The position numbers and the translations under genes were made by a program. Positions 17,243-26,949 of a DNA stretch of 64,000 nt are shown here, piece after piece; the stretch's first letter is position 1, and each line of letters opens with the position of its first letter. The stretch is from Pseudomonas fortuita (GTDB lineage: Bacteria > Pseudomonadota > Gammaproteobacteria > Pseudomonadales > Pseudomonadaceae). A model generated the notes under the pieces. That model worked only from the letters and a program-made list of their open reading frames with translations. It did not search any database and was not told the DNA's origin. The stretch is from positions 2,769,501-2,833,500 of the forward strand of contig NZ_CP114035.2 in NCBI RefSeq assembly GCF_026898135.2. The letters are read 5' to 3'.

Positions 17243-18597
17243 AAGGGCCAGCGGTTCCCGGCGAGTTCGCCTATCGCAAGGTGTACCGCTACCTGGAGGC
17301 GTTGATCGAGCAGGGCTCAGGCGTTGGCCCCTGCAAGTTACCGTCGTTACGTGCACTGTCCCGACGGTTGCGGGTGTCATTGGCGACTGTGCAGAGTGCC
17401 TACAACCTGCTGGAGGAAGAAGGCCGGGTCCAGTGTCTGCCGAGGTCCGGCTACTACGCTCAGGTCGCTGCAAAGGCGCAGGCAGCGCCCATGTACCCGC
17501 AGTCTCCCTTGCCGGTACAGCCACTGCTGGAGCGTGCGCTGCTAGGCCACGAGCGGCGCATGGCCCGTCAGCGCGCCAGCAGCGTTGCACCCAGGGAGAT
17601 GCTCGGCGACTCCCGTCTGCGCAATGCCTTGGCTGAGCGTTATACCCGTTCCTCCAGCCAGTACTGGCGTGCCGAGGACGTTCAATTGGCCCCTGACGTG
17701 CAAGCGTTGCTGGAGACGGTGCTCGCAGGGCTTGCCTTGCAGGGCGGGACGGTACTGGTGCAGTCGCCCTGTTGCTGGCAGGTGTTGCGCGCTTTGGCGC
17801 GTGCTGGCATGCGGGTGCTGGAAGTGCCTGCGGATAGCCGCGGCAACCCGGACCTGCGTGCCTTGGCCCGGTTGCTGGGCGGCGAGCCGGTGTGCATGCT
17901 GGTCATGCCGTCTTGCCTGGGCATGCCACAAGGGCGGCTGGTGTCGCCGCACTATCAGCAGCAGCTTGGTCAGCTACTGGACCAGCATGCTGTCTGGTTG
18001 CTGGAAAACGACCTGGACAGTGAGCACTGTTACAGCGGGCCGCCACACACGCGCCTGCGCGACTGGGTCGACCCCCGCTGGCTGTTGGTGCTGGGGGCAT
18101 TCGAGGCGGCAGTGGGTGCCGAGGCACCTTACGCCTATGTGCTGGGCCATGACGCGGCACTGGCCAAAGCGTTTGCCGAACGGGCATTTCGGCTTGCGCC
18201 GCTGCGCCTGCAAGCGCTTGCCCTGATGCTGGGCAAAAGGCAGATCGAGATGCAGCTTGTCCAGCTGCGTACCGACCTGCACAGGCGTACACAGTACCTG
18301 GTACGCGCGCTGGAGTTGCAGTTCGGTCAGCGGGTGGCGTTGCAGATGCCCCAGGGCGGACGAATGCTGTGGGTGCGTTTTCGCCAACCGCTGGAGTGGG
18401 ATTGCATTGTTGCGGCGTTGGCAGGTTCCGCCTTGCATGCACTGCCGGGCTGGCAGTTCAGCCTGCAGGGGCGATACCAGCAGTACCTGGCACTGGTGTG
18501 GCTGGGTGACCAGCCGGGTGACCTGCAACAGGCGGTGGAGCGCCTGGCGCAGGCGCTGGAGCCGCGTTGTGGGCGGCCCGCCGGCGTGTCACGCTGA
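17239..18597 (+). CDS. MocR-like GntR regulator with degenerate aminotransferase domain
   Basis: This 452-residue protein has a GntR winged helix (about 10-75: LPSLRALSRRLRVSLATVQSAYNLLEEEGRV) fused to a fold-type-I aminotransferase-like domain, the MocR layout. In normal MocR proteins the PLP cofactor is bound to Lys in a G(S/T)FSK motif. Here the aligned strand reads VLGAFEAAVGAEA and has no lysine. The nearby DDYDSE-type motif is altered to NDLDSEHCYSG. PLP binding by Schiff base is therefore unlikely. The start is TTG, overlapping the upstream stop. The 3' end overlaps the convergent MFS gene by 9 bases. Confidence 0.8.
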   Translation: MKGPAVPGEFAYRKVYRYLEALIEQGSGVGPCKLPSLRALSRRLRVSLATVQSAYNLLEEEGRVQCLPRSGYYAQVAAKAQAAPMYPQSPLPVQPLLERALLGHERRMARQRASSVAPREMLGDSRLRNALAERYTRSSSQYWRAEDVQLAPDVQALLETVLAGLALQGGTVLVQSPCCWQVLRALARAGMRVLEVPADSRGNPDLRALARLLGGEPVCMLVMPSCLGMPQGRLVSPHYQQQLGQLLDQHAVWLLENDLDSEHCYSGPPHTRLRDWVDPRWLLVLGAFEAAVGAEAPYAYVLGHDAALAKAFAERAFRLAPLRLQALALMLGKRQIEMQLVQLRTDLHRRTQYLVRALELQFGQRVALQMPQGGRMLWVRFRQPLEWDCIVAALAGSALHALPGWQFSLQGRYQQYLALVWLGDQPGDLQQAVERLAQALEPRCGRPAGVSR

Positions 18598-19899
18598 CTG
18601 CGCATGCTCTTGCCCCTGGCGCAAGCGGGTACTGAGCAACGCTGCCAGCACCAGCAATGCGGCAATGATCCACAAACCGTTGCGGGTGCTGCCGGTGGTC
18701 TGCTCGATCAGGCCCATCACCGACGGGCCGACGAAACCACCAAACAGGCCGCAGGTGGTAACGAACGCCAGGCCCGCCGCCAGGGCGCTGCCACTCAGCC
18801 TGCTGGACGGGAAGACAAACAGGATCGACTGCACCACGAACAGCATCAGCGCGGTCAGGGAAAACCCGATCAGGCCGATGAACGAGTTGGCCAGCGACGC
18901 CAGCAGCAACCCTGTCGCCATGGTCAGCAGGCCGCCAAACAGCAGGGTGCGGCAACGGCGTGGCGAGGTGGCCAGGCGTGGGAAGGTGGCAGCACCGATG
19001 GCAGCAGCAACCCATGGCACGGCAGTCAGCAGGCCTATCTGGAAGGGGGATAGCGCAGCGTAAGTGCCGATAATGCCGGGCAGGAAGAAAATCACGGTGT
19101 AAATGGTGATCTGGTGCACGAAGTACACCGAGATCGCCAGCCAGATCTGCCGGTCGCGGAACATCTGCCCCAGCTTGCTCTGCTGGGGCGCGGCAGCCCG
19201 TTCGGCCGCCAGGCGGCGTTCGATGTCCTGGGCGTCGGCCGCCGACAGCCAGGGCGCCGAGGCTGGGCCATCGGGCAGCTTTTTCCACACCACAACGGCC
19301 AGGGCCACGGCGGGCAAGCCTTCGAGTACGAACAGCCACTGCCAGCCATGCCAGCCCAGTACGCCGTCCATTTCCAGCAGGGCACCGCCCAGTGGGCCGC
19401 TGAGGATGTTGGCCAGGCACACGCCCAGCAGGAAGTAACCCGTGGCGCGGGCGCGCTGCTCACGGTCAAACCAGTAGGTCAGGTACAGCATCACCCCAGG
19501 AAACAGGCCTGCTTCGGCCACCCCTAGCAGCAGGCGCATGATATAGAACGACGTTTCTCCCTGGACGAAGGCCATGCCCGCCGAGAGCAGGCCCCAGGTG
19601 ATCATGATGCGGGTAATCCAGAAGCGTGCGCCCACCCGGTGCATGATCAGGTTGCTCGGCACTTCGGCCAATGCATAGGTAAGGAAGAACAGGCCCGCCC
19701 CCAGGCCATAGGCCGCTGCTGACAGGCCCAGGTCGATGCCCATGCTGGCTTTTGCCAGGGCGATGTTGGTGCGGTCGAGAAAGCTCATCACGTAGACGAC
19801 GATGAGCAGTGGCATCAATTTGCGTAACAGCAGGCCATTCAGGCGCTGCTCGGTGGTGGCGGCAGGGGCCGAAGCCGCTGCACGGGTGAGGGTTGTCAT
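18589..19899 (-). CDS. MFS transporter, anion:cation symporter (sugar-acid/phthalate permease type)
   Basis: This 436-residue carrier has about twelve membrane segments. The anion:cation symporter family signature is seen in FLDRTNIALAKASMGIDLGLS and RLLLGVAEAGLFPGVMLYLTYWF. Start: the ATG at 19899, since the frame upstream overlaps the fuconate dehydratase gene. It lies 62 bases downstream of that dehydratase on the same strand, so import of the dehydratase substrate (a sugar acid) is the likely role. Confidence 0.85.
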   Translation of the reverse strand: MTTLTRAAASAPAATTEQRLNGLLLRKLMPLLIVVYVMSFLDRTNIALAKASMGIDLGLSAAAYGLGAGLFFLTYALAEVPSNLIMHRVGARFWITRIMITWGLLSAGMAFVQGETSFYIMRLLLGVAEAGLFPGVMLYLTYWFDREQRARATGYFLLGVCLANILSGPLGGALLEMDGVLGWHGWQWLFVLEGLPAVALAVVVWKKLPDGPASAPWLSAADAQDIERRLAAERAAAPQQSKLGQMFRDRQIWLAISVYFVHQITIYTVIFFLPGIIGTYAALSPFQIGLLTAVPWVAAAIGAATFPRLATSPRRCRTLLFGGLLTMATGLLLASLANSFIGLIGFSLTALMLFVVQSILFVFPSSRLSGSALAAGLAFVTTCGLFGGFVGPSVMGLIEQTTGSTRNGLWIIAALLVLAALLSTRLRQGQEHAQSA

Positions 19900-19961
19900 T
19901 GTTTTTTTCCCCGTGAAAAGTGCTGGTGGTGTGCCCGTAGCGGGCACACCAGGCGTGTTGT

Positions 19962-21275
19962 TCAGGAACGGTTGATATCGAGCCACACCGCGCCGTTGGG
20001 GTACTGGTAGCGCTCCAGGGTGTCGGCATGCATTTCGATGCTGTAGCCCGGGCGTTGCGGTGGCATGTAGCGCCCACGGCGGATCACCACCGGGTCGATG
20101 AAGTGCTCATGCAGGTGATCGACGTACTCCAGCACCCGATTGTGCAGCGAAGCAGACACTGCGATGTAGTCGAACAGGGCGATGTTCTGCACATATTCGC
20201 ACAGCCCGACACCGCCGCCGTGCGGGCACACCGGCACGTCGTACTTGGCCGCCATCAGCAGCACGATCAGCACTTCGTTCAGGCCACCCAGTCGGGCGGC
20301 ATCCAGCTGGCAGAAATCCAGCGCACCGGCCTGGAACATCTGCTTGAACATGACCCGGTTATGGCAATGCTCACCGGTGGCCACACCGATCGGCGCGATG
20401 CGCTGGCGAATGGTGGCGTGGCCGAGAATGTCGTCCGGGCTGGTCGGCTCTTCGATCCACAGCGGTTCGAAGGCGGCCAGGCGGCGCATGTTGGCGACTG
20501 ACTCCTCCACGCCCCACACCTGGTTGGCATCCATCATCAGGGTGCGTTCCCAACCGATTTCGTCGCGCAGGATGCTGGCGCGGCGGATGTCTTCTTCCAG
20601 GTCGGCGCCGATCTTCTGCTTGATGTGGGTCCAGCCATCCTCCACGGCCTCACGGGCCAGTTTGCGCATTTTTTCTTCGCTGTAACCCAACCACCCTGGC
20701 GCGGTGGTATAGCCGGGGTAGCCTTCGCGCAGCATCTGCGCCTCTCGTTGGGCCTTACCCGGTGCCTGGCGGCGCAGCAGGGCAATGGCTTCCTCGGGGG
20801 TGAGCACGTCTGTGACGTAGCTGAAGTCCAGGCAGCCCACCAACTGTTCAGGCGTCATGTCCGCCAGCAGTTTCCATACCGGTTTACCTTCGTGCTTGGC
20901 CCACAGGTCCCACACCGCGTTGATGATGGCCGCAGTGGCCAGGTGGATCACACCTTTCTCAGGGCCTAGCCAGCGCAGTTGGCTGTCGCTGACGGTAAAA
21001 CGGTGCCAGAAACCGCCCATGTCGGCGGTGATTTCTTCGAGGCTGAGGCCGACGATCAGGGGTGCCAGCGACTGCACCGCTGCTGCGCAGATCTCGTTGC
21101 CGCGGCCGATGGTGAACGTCAGGCCGTGGCCCTCAAGGGCCTCGGCGTCGGTGTGCAGCACCACGTAGGCTGCCGAATAGTCGGGGGCGCTGTTCATGGC
21201 GTCGGAGCCGTCCAGCGACAGCGAGGTCGGAAAACGGATGTCGCGAACGCTCAGGTGGGTAATACGTATGCTCAT
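19962..21275 (-). CDS. L-fuconate dehydratase-like enolase-superfamily enzyme (EC 4.2.1.68)
   Basis: The product is 437 residues and matches the characterised Xanthomonas FucD along its length as I recall it: RFPTSxxLDGSDAMN, SQLRWLGPEKGV and YTTxPGWLGYS. Catalytic residues are in place: Lys219 and Lys221 (KQK), Asp249 (MMDAN), Glu275 (WIEEP), Glu302 (TGEH) and His352 (PHGGGVG). The enzyme removes water from L-fuconate to give 2-keto-3-deoxy-L-fuconate and is known to act on related acids. It starts an operon with the MFS carrier and is divergent from a LysR gene. Confidence 0.88.
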   Translation of the reverse strand: MSIRITHLSVRDIRFPTSLSLDGSDAMNSAPDYSAAYVVLHTDAEALEGHGLTFTIGRGNEICAAAVQSLAPLIVGLSLEEITADMGGFWHRFTVSDSQLRWLGPEKGVIHLATAAIINAVWDLWAKHEGKPVWKLLADMTPEQLVGCLDFSYVTDVLTPEEAIALLRRQAPGKAQREAQMLREGYPGYTTAPGWLGYSEEKMRKLAREAVEDGWTHIKQKIGADLEEDIRRASILRDEIGWERTLMMDANQVWGVEESVANMRRLAAFEPLWIEEPTSPDDILGHATIRQRIAPIGVATGEHCHNRVMFKQMFQAGALDFCQLDAARLGGLNEVLIVLLMAAKYDVPVCPHGGGVGLCEYVQNIALFDYIAVSASLHNRVLEYVDHLHEHFIDPVVIRRGRYMPPQRPGYSIEMHADTLERYQYPNGAVWLDINRS

Positions 21276-21376
21276 GGTCGACTCTTGTTCTGCTCAAGCG
21301 CTGGGAGACCTGACTGTAGGTTGTCGAGCGATACAGGCATAATCGCCAATTCTTAATCAGCGATACCGGATTCGAT

Positions 21377-22324
21377 ATGTCTCGCTTGCCACTCGACCCC
21401 ATCCAGGCGCCACCCAGCCTCGGCGCCTTGAAGGTCTCCAGCCGCCAGATCACGCTGCTCAATGCCCTGGGCGAGTTCGGCAACCTGCGCCGTGCCGCCG
21501 CCGCGATGCACACCACGCAACCGGCGGCGAGCCTGTTGCTGCAGCAGCTTGAGGAGCGCCTTGGCGTGCGTTTGTTCGAGCGCTTGCCGCGGGGCATGCA
21601 AGCAACGCTTTATGGCGAGGTGATGATCCGCTATGCGCAGAACGCGTTACATGAGTTCGAGCATGCCCAGGCACAAATCGCCGAACTGGCGCGCGGGGCC
21701 TCGGGCCTGGTGCGGGTGGGCAGCGTCATGGGCCCGGTGCCCGGCGTTCTGACCAAGGCGGTACTGGCCTACAAGCGCGACCATCCCAAGGTGCGCATTT
21801 CACTGGAAGTGGGCACCAGCGATACCTTGCTGCCGGCGTTGTTGCGCGGCGACTTCGACATGGTGGTAGGCCGCCTGCCAGACCAGAGCGACAGCCAGGA
21901 CCTGAACATCGAACTGTTTGAAGGCGGTGAGCAGATGCGCGTGATTGCCCGCGCCGGGCACCCTCTGGCGGCGGCGGCCGGGTTGCAATTGGCTGACCTG
22001 GTGGCCCTGACCTGGATACTGCATCCTATCGGCAGCCCGATGCGCCGCCGTGTTGAAAGTGCCCTGCAGGCCGGGGGCATGGTGCAGTCACTGGACATTG
22101 TTGAAACCGCCTCGATTCTGGCCACCACTGCCATGCTCGAAGCGTCCGAGATGATTGCGGTGGTGCCCAATGACGTAGCCGAGCATTATGCCCGCTATGG
22201 CATGGTGGCCATTTTGCCGGTAGAGCTGCCGCTGGCCATGGCCAACCTGGGCGTGCTGACCCTGCGCTCGCGGCCCAACTCGGTTGCCCTGGATACCTTG
22301 CTGCGCTACCTGCGGGCGCAATAA
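21377..22324 (+). CDS. LysR-family regulator (GbpR-like)
   Basis: This 315-residue regulator has an N-terminal helix-turn-helix at about 15-75 (ITLLNALGEFGNLRRAAAAMHTTQPAASLLLQQLEERLG) and a periplasmic-binding-like effector domain (FDMVVGRLPDQ). It is divergent from the fuconate dehydratase gene with about 100 bases between, and probably controls it. It belongs to the GbpR subgroup associated with sugar and sugar-acid genes. A paralogue follows immediately. Confidence 0.87.
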   Translation: MSRLPLDPIQAPPSLGALKVSSRQITLLNALGEFGNLRRAAAAMHTTQPAASLLLQQLEERLGVRLFERLPRGMQATLYGEVMIRYAQNALHEFEHAQAQIAELARGASGLVRVGSVMGPVPGVLTKAVLAYKRDHPKVRISLEVGTSDTLLPALLRGDFDMVVGRLPDQSDSQDLNIELFEGGEQMRVIARAGHPLAAAAGLQLADLVALTWILHPIGSPMRRRVESALQAGGMVQSLDIVETASILATTAMLEASEMIAVVPNDVAEHYARYGMVAILPVELPLAMANLGVLTLRSRPNSVALDTLLRYLRAQ

Positions 22325-22358
22325 CCCTGCCTTTTCACCTGCCTGAGGCCTGCCGCCG

Positions 22359-23336
22359 ATGTCGCCGGACCTGACCCATTCCAGCTTTTGCAACTGGATC
22401 CGCTACAAGCACCTGGTGCTGATCGACACCCTGGCGCGCACCCGCAACATGCACGCAACCGCCACGCGCATGAACCTCAGCCAGCCGGCCCTGAGCAAGA
22501 TGCTGCGCGATCTCGAAGAGCAGTTCGGCTTTGCCCTGTTCGAGCGCCTGCCACGCAGCATGCCGCCCACCGAGCTGGGTGAATATGTGGTGCGTTATGC
22601 CCAGGGTGCGTTAGCCGAGTCGCAGCAATTCGTCGACCAGGTCAACCGCCTGCGCAACGGCGGGCACGGTTTTATCCGCGTCGGCGGCATCTTTGCCGCC
22701 ACTGCACTGGTCCTGCCGCAGGCCATCGCTGCGATCAAGGCGCGCAGCCCGCTGTTGTCGATTGAAGTGGTAGAGCATTCCAGTGATCACCTGCTGACCA
22801 TGCTCGAGCAGAACAAGCTCGACATCATGATTGGCCGCTTTACCGAAGAGCGCTTCAGCCAGTTGTTCGACTTCCAGCCTCTGGAGCCCGAACCGTTCAG
22901 CCTGGTGGTCAACAGCGAGCACCCGCTTAACCAGCTGGAAAGCCCGCCCCTGGCGGCGTTGGGCGACTGGCCGTGGGTGTTGTACCCGGTGGGCACGCCG
23001 ATTCGCAACCGCCTGGAGCAGGCCTTCCGGGTGGCGGGTATCGCCACGCCGGCTGACAGCGTCGAGACCATCTCCATGCCGATGTTCCTGCAGTTACTGC
23101 AGTCGGCTCCGATGATTGCCATGTTGCCGCGCTCGATGGTTGTCGCGCAGCTGGCCAGCGGGCAGTTCAGGGAGTTGCGCAGCCCCTTGCACGTACCCGC
23201 CCTGGAGTATGGCGTGGTTACCCGCAAGGATGAACCGCTGAGCGCTTCGGCCCGGGCGTTTGTCGAGATTTTGCTGGAGGGCGCCAGGCAGCGACAAAAG
23301 GAAGGTACGGCTGCAACCGCCTCGGGCAAGGCCTGA
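22359..23336 (+). CDS. LysR-family regulator (GbpR-like), second copy
   Basis: A second LysR protein, 325 residues, starts 34 bases after the first. Its helix-turn-helix (LVLIDTLARTRNMHATATRMNLSQPALSKMLRDLEEQFG, about 20-60) and the effector segment LDIMIGRFTEE parallel the upstream gene, but the proteins are clearly diverged. The gene precedes galactarate dehydratase, so it may serve that operon while the first serves fuconate dehydratase. The start ATG at 22359 lacks a strong ribosome site. Confidence 0.86.
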   Translation: MSPDLTHSSFCNWIRYKHLVLIDTLARTRNMHATATRMNLSQPALSKMLRDLEEQFGFALFERLPRSMPPTELGEYVVRYAQGALAESQQFVDQVNRLRNGGHGFIRVGGIFAATALVLPQAIAAIKARSPLLSIEVVEHSSDHLLTMLEQNKLDIMIGRFTEERFSQLFDFQPLEPEPFSLVVNSEHPLNQLESPPLAALGDWPWVLYPVGTPIRNRLEQAFRVAGIATPADSVETISMPMFLQLLQSAPMIAMLPRSMVVAQLASGQFRELRSPLHVPALEYGVVTRKDEPLSASARAFVEILLEGARQRQKEGTAATASGKA

Positions 23337-23540
23337 TGGTTCAGGCGCTCCCACAGGGTGTGTGCAGGCCTGAGTAATTGAAGACAGGCTTTTAGACGAT
23401 CAGGGATCACCGCCCGATTACAACTTCCGATAACCATTGGTTATCGCTTGATCGGATCATCTCATTGGGAATGCTGCCCAAGGCTTCTTACAGTGGCAAC
23501 AGCCATAACAAGAAGCTCGCTGCACTACCTGAGAGGTCCC

Positions 23541-25082
23541 ATGCAACTGATTGCCAAGTCCGGTGACCTTGCCGTCATCCGCCTCAACCCGCTGGACAAT
23601 GTGCTCATCGCCCGCCAGGCCTTGCCGCAAGGCCTGCATCTGGATGCCGAGGCGATTACCGTGCGTCAGCCGATTCCTTCGGGCCACAAACTCGCGACCG
23701 AACGCGTGGAGCAGGGCCAGCCGCTACGCCGCTACGGGCAGATTATCGGTTTTGCTTCGCAGGCCATTGATGCCGGCGACCACGTGCATGTGCACAACGT
23801 ACAGATGGGTGATTTTGCTCGCGACTATGCCTTTGGTGTCGACACGCGCAGCTTGCCGGGTAGCGAAGCAGTGTTCCAGGGCATCGTGCGCGCCGATGGG
23901 CGTGTTGCCACCCGTAATTACATCGGCATTCTCACCTCGGTGAACTGCTCGGCGACCGTGGCCCGGGCTGTGGCCGACCACTTCCGCCGTGACATTCACC
24001 CCGAGGTGCTGGCCGACTACCCGAACATCGACGGCGTGGTCGCCTTGACCCACGGTGCCGGTTGCGCAGTGGACCCCAGCGGGGAAGCCCTTGGCCTGCT
24101 GCGCCGTACCCTGGGCGGGTACGCCGTGCACCCCAACTTTGCTGCGGTACTGATCATTGGCCTGGGCTGCGAAACCAACCAGATCGAAAGCCTGCTGGAA
24201 ACCCAGGGGCTGCAAGCCAGTGCGCAGCTGCGTGCCTTCACCATCCAGGGCATCGGCGGCACGTCGAAAACCATCGCTGCCGGCATCGAGCAGGTCCGCA
24301 GCCTGCTGGCCGAGGCCAACCATGTCCAGCGCCAACCGGTCAGCGCACGGCACCTGGTGGTCGGCCTGCAATGTGGCGGCTCCGATGGCTACTCCGGCAT
24401 TACCGCCAACCCGGCACTGGGCAACGCGGTCGACCGTCTGGTGGCGGCCGGTGGTACGGCGATCCTGTCCGAAACCCCGGAAATCTACGGCGCCGAGCAC
24501 TTGCTGACCCGCCGCGCGGTCACCCGTGAGGTCGGCGAAAAGCTGGTGGCGCGCATCCGCTGGTGGGAAGACTACTGCCAGCGCATGAACGCCGAGCTGA
24601 ACAACAACCCTTCAGCCGGCAACAAGGCCGGGGGCCTGACCACCATCCTCGAAAAGTCGCTGGGCGCAGTGGCCAAGGCGGGCTCCAGCAACCTGGTCGA
24701 TGTGTACCAGTACGCCGAAGCTGTGCGTGCCCAAGGCCTGGTGTTCATGGATACCCCCGGTTACGACCCGGTCTCGGCCACCGGCCAGGTGGCCGGCGGG
24801 GCTAACCTGATCGCCTTCACCACCGGGCGCGGCTCGGCTTACGGCTGTGCTCCGGCACCGTCGATCAAGCTGGCAACCAACAACCGGGTGTTCGAACACC
24901 AGCAAGAGGACATGGACGTCAACTGCGGCGGCATTGCCGACGGCTCCACCACTATCGAGGAGCGTGGTGCGTACATTTTCGAACAGATGTTGCGCATTGC
25001 TTCCGGGGAACGCAGCAAGAGCGAACAGCACGGGTATGGGCAGAACGAGTTTGTGCCCTGGCAGATCGGTGCAGTGACCTGA
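23541..25082 (+). CDS. garD: Galactarate dehydratase (UxaA/GarD family, EC 4.2.1.42)
   Basis: This 513-residue product dehydrates D-galactarate to 5-keto-4-deoxy-glucarate. It has the SAF-type N-terminal domain (about 1-100) and the large UxaA-type domain: VATRNYIGILTSVNCSATVAR, THGAGC, GLGCETNQIE and LQCGGSDGYSGITANPALG. Cys-containing metal-site motifs and the C-terminal GCAPAPSIKLATN are intact. It could instead act on altronate or a related acid. Start: the ATG at 23541 with GAGG upstream. It heads the operon that includes two decayed genes. Confidence 0.85.
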   Translation: MQLIAKSGDLAVIRLNPLDNVLIARQALPQGLHLDAEAITVRQPIPSGHKLATERVEQGQPLRRYGQIIGFASQAIDAGDHVHVHNVQMGDFARDYAFGVDTRSLPGSEAVFQGIVRADGRVATRNYIGILTSVNCSATVARAVADHFRRDIHPEVLADYPNIDGVVALTHGAGCAVDPSGEALGLLRRTLGGYAVHPNFAAVLIIGLGCETNQIESLLETQGLQASAQLRAFTIQGIGGTSKTIAAGIEQVRSLLAEANHVQRQPVSARHLVVGLQCGGSDGYSGITANPALGNAVDRLVAAGGTAILSETPEIYGAEHLLTRRAVTREVGEKLVARIRWWEDYCQRMNAELNNNPSAGNKAGGLTTILEKSLGAVAKAGSSNLVDVYQYAEAVRAQGLVFMDTPGYDPVSATGQVAGGANLIAFTTGRGSAYGCAPAPSIKLATNNRVFEHQQEDMDVNCGGIADGSTTIEERGAYIFEQMLRIASGERSKSEQHGYGQNEFVPWQIGAVT

Positions 25083-25117
25083 TTGACCGCTTCTGTTCCG
25101 CCTACGAGATGACACCC

Positions 25118-25620
25118 ATGACTCAAGCCACACATTTCAACGTGCAAGCGCTCACCACCTTTGTCGAGCAACTGTTCGAAAAGGCCGGCGCCGATGCCGA
25201 AGTCGCCCAGGTGGTGACCCAGGTACTGCTCGAGGGTGAACTGCTCGGGCACCGCACCCACGGCCTGAACCTGGTCAGCCGCTACATCGGCGGCATGCTG
25301 GAAGGAACGGTCAAGGCCCGTGCGCAGGCACTGGAACAGGTGTCGCACAGTGACGTCTCCAGCGTGTTCGATGGCCACTACCTGCTGGGGCCTTACTGCG
25401 TCAGCCGTGCGCTGGATTGTGCGGCAAAGGGGGCGACTGCGCAGGGCATCGGTATTGCGGTGGTGCGCCGTGCTTCGCACATCGGCTGCCTGGCCGCCTA
25501 TCTCAAGCCCTATACCGACCGGGGCCTGGTGGGGAACAGGGCATGACCCTCTCGCCTGAACTGCTGGCGGACCTCGACCGCCTGGCCGGCCAACTGCAAC
25601 TGCCGGCACTTTCCCAATAA
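25118..25620 (+). pseudogene. Ldh-family (malate/L-lactate-type) dehydrogenase with large internal deletion
   Basis: The first 140 or so codons encode a normal N-terminus of an NAD(P)-dependent Ldh-family oxidoreductase: LFEKAGADAEVAQVV, EGELLGHRTHGLNLVSRYI, and GIGIAVVRRASHIGCLAAY with its nucleotide-site His. At about 25535 the frame ends in GLVGNRA. In another frame the sequence continues as the family's C-terminal tail (GMTLSPELLADLDRLAGQL). About 170 central codons are missing and the frame is shifted. Ldh proteins are usually about 340 residues. ATG at 25109 or 25118 is the old start. Confidence 0.8.
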
Positions 25621-25640
25621 TGCACACCAAGGGTACACAG

Positions 25641-26858
25641 ATGACTGATCGATCGAACGCCAATCAACCGCTGTCGCTGAACCAGAACGCCAGTGTTTTC
25701 GAGAGTGGGAGCTGGGTAGGGCGGGTCTGGCTGGCGGACCAGGGCCCCGCGGTGGTGCTGGTGAAAGCTGGCGCCGTCTACGATATCAGCAGCCACGTGG
25801 CGACTGTTTCGGCCCTGCTGGAAGTGACCGACCCGGTGGCCTATCTGCGCGCCTTGCCGCTGGCCGAGCCACTGGTTGCGCTATCGGTGTTGCTGGACAA
25901 CAGCGATCCGAGCCAGCGCGACCCCAGTCAGCCATGGCTGCTGGCACCCATCGACCTGCAGGCGGTGAAGGCCGCAGGCGTGACCTTTGCGACCAGCTTG
26001 CTGGAACGTGTGGTCGAAGAGCAGGCCAAGGGCGACCCGGCCAAGGCCGATGCAATCCGTGACACCTTGGTCAGCCGCATCGGCGCCGACCTGTCGCAGA
26101 TCGTGCCCGGCTCCGCCCAGGCCGAAGCGCTACGCAAAGTGCTGGTGGAGCAGGGCCTGTGGTCGCAATACCTGGAGGTGGGCATCGGCCCGGATGCCGA
26201 AGTGTTCACCAAGGCCCAGCCGCTGTCGGCGGTTGGCCACGGGGCCGCTATCGGCATCCACCCCAAGTCCAGCTGGAACAACCCAGAGCCGGAAGTGGTG
26301 CTGGCGGTGTCCAGTGATGGCCGCATCAAGGGCGCGATGCTTGGCAACGACGTCAACCTGCGCGACTTCGAAGGGCGTAGCGCCTTGCTGCTGTCCAAGG
26401 CCAAGGACAACAACGCCTCTACCGCCCTGGGCCCGCTGCTGCGCCTGTTTGACGAAAGCTTCGGCCTTGACGATGTGCGCAACGCCGAAGTGGACCTGCG
26501 TGTTGAAGGCGAAGACGGCTTCATCCTGTCTGGCCGCAGTTCCATGCGCCAGATCAGCCGCGACCCGCAAGACCTGGTGCAGCAAACCCTCAACGAAAAC
26601 CATCAGTACCCCGACGGCATGGTGCTGTTCCTGGGTACCCTGTTCGCCCCCAAGCAGGACCGTGACCAGCCAGGCAATGGCTTTACTCACAAGCCGGGCG
26701 ACGTGGTGACCATCAGCAACCCGCAACTGGGCACTCTGTGCAACCGGGTGACCACCAGCGACCAGGCACCGCAGTGGGCGTTTGGCCTGCGCGCGTTGAT
26801 CGACAACCTTGGCCGGCGTGGCCTGCTGGAGGTCGCAGCCACCGCCCGCCAGCCCTGA
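25641..26858 (+). CDS. Fumarylacetoacetate hydrolase-family protein (2-keto-3-deoxy sugar-acid dehydratase/hydrolase type)
   Basis: This 405-residue product belongs to the FAH superfamily. The metal-site pattern is visible as EPEVVLAVSSDGRIKGAMLGNDVNLRDFEGRSALLLSKAKDNN. The preceding helical insert is long, as in proteins annotated as 2-keto-3-deoxyarabinonate-type dehydratases. In the operon it would act after a sugar-acid dehydratase, either dehydrating to 2-ketoglutarate semialdehyde or cleaving a diketo acid. The start ATG at 25641 has AAGGG upstream. Which reaction it performs cannot be decided here. Confidence 0.8.
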   Translation: MTDRSNANQPLSLNQNASVFESGSWVGRVWLADQGPAVVLVKAGAVYDISSHVATVSALLEVTDPVAYLRALPLAEPLVALSVLLDNSDPSQRDPSQPWLLAPIDLQAVKAAGVTFATSLLERVVEEQAKGDPAKADAIRDTLVSRIGADLSQIVPGSAQAEALRKVLVEQGLWSQYLEVGIGPDAEVFTKAQPLSAVGHGAAIGIHPKSSWNNPEPEVVLAVSSDGRIKGAMLGNDVNLRDFEGRSALLLSKAKDNNASTALGPLLRLFDESFGLDDVRNAEVDLRVEGEDGFILSGRSSMRQISRDPQDLVQQTLNENHQYPDGMVLFLGTLFAPKQDRDQPGNGFTHKPGDVVTISNPQLGTLCNRVTTSDQAPQWAFGLRALIDNLGRRGLLEVAATARQP

Positions 26859-26865
26859 ACAACAC

Positions 26866-26888
26866 GCTGCGCCAGGGAGGGGCGCAGC
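26866..26888. terminator. GC-rich hairpin after FAH gene
   Basis: An 8-bp stem GCTGCGCC/GGCGCAGC with a 7-base loop follows the FAH gene stop. There is no T-tract, so it may attenuate rather than terminate. Confidence 0.4.
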
Positions 26889-26949
26889 ACGCTCGATGGA
26901 TCGCCAAGGCGCTGACAGCGCGGCAACAATAATAATAAAAGGTCGACAC

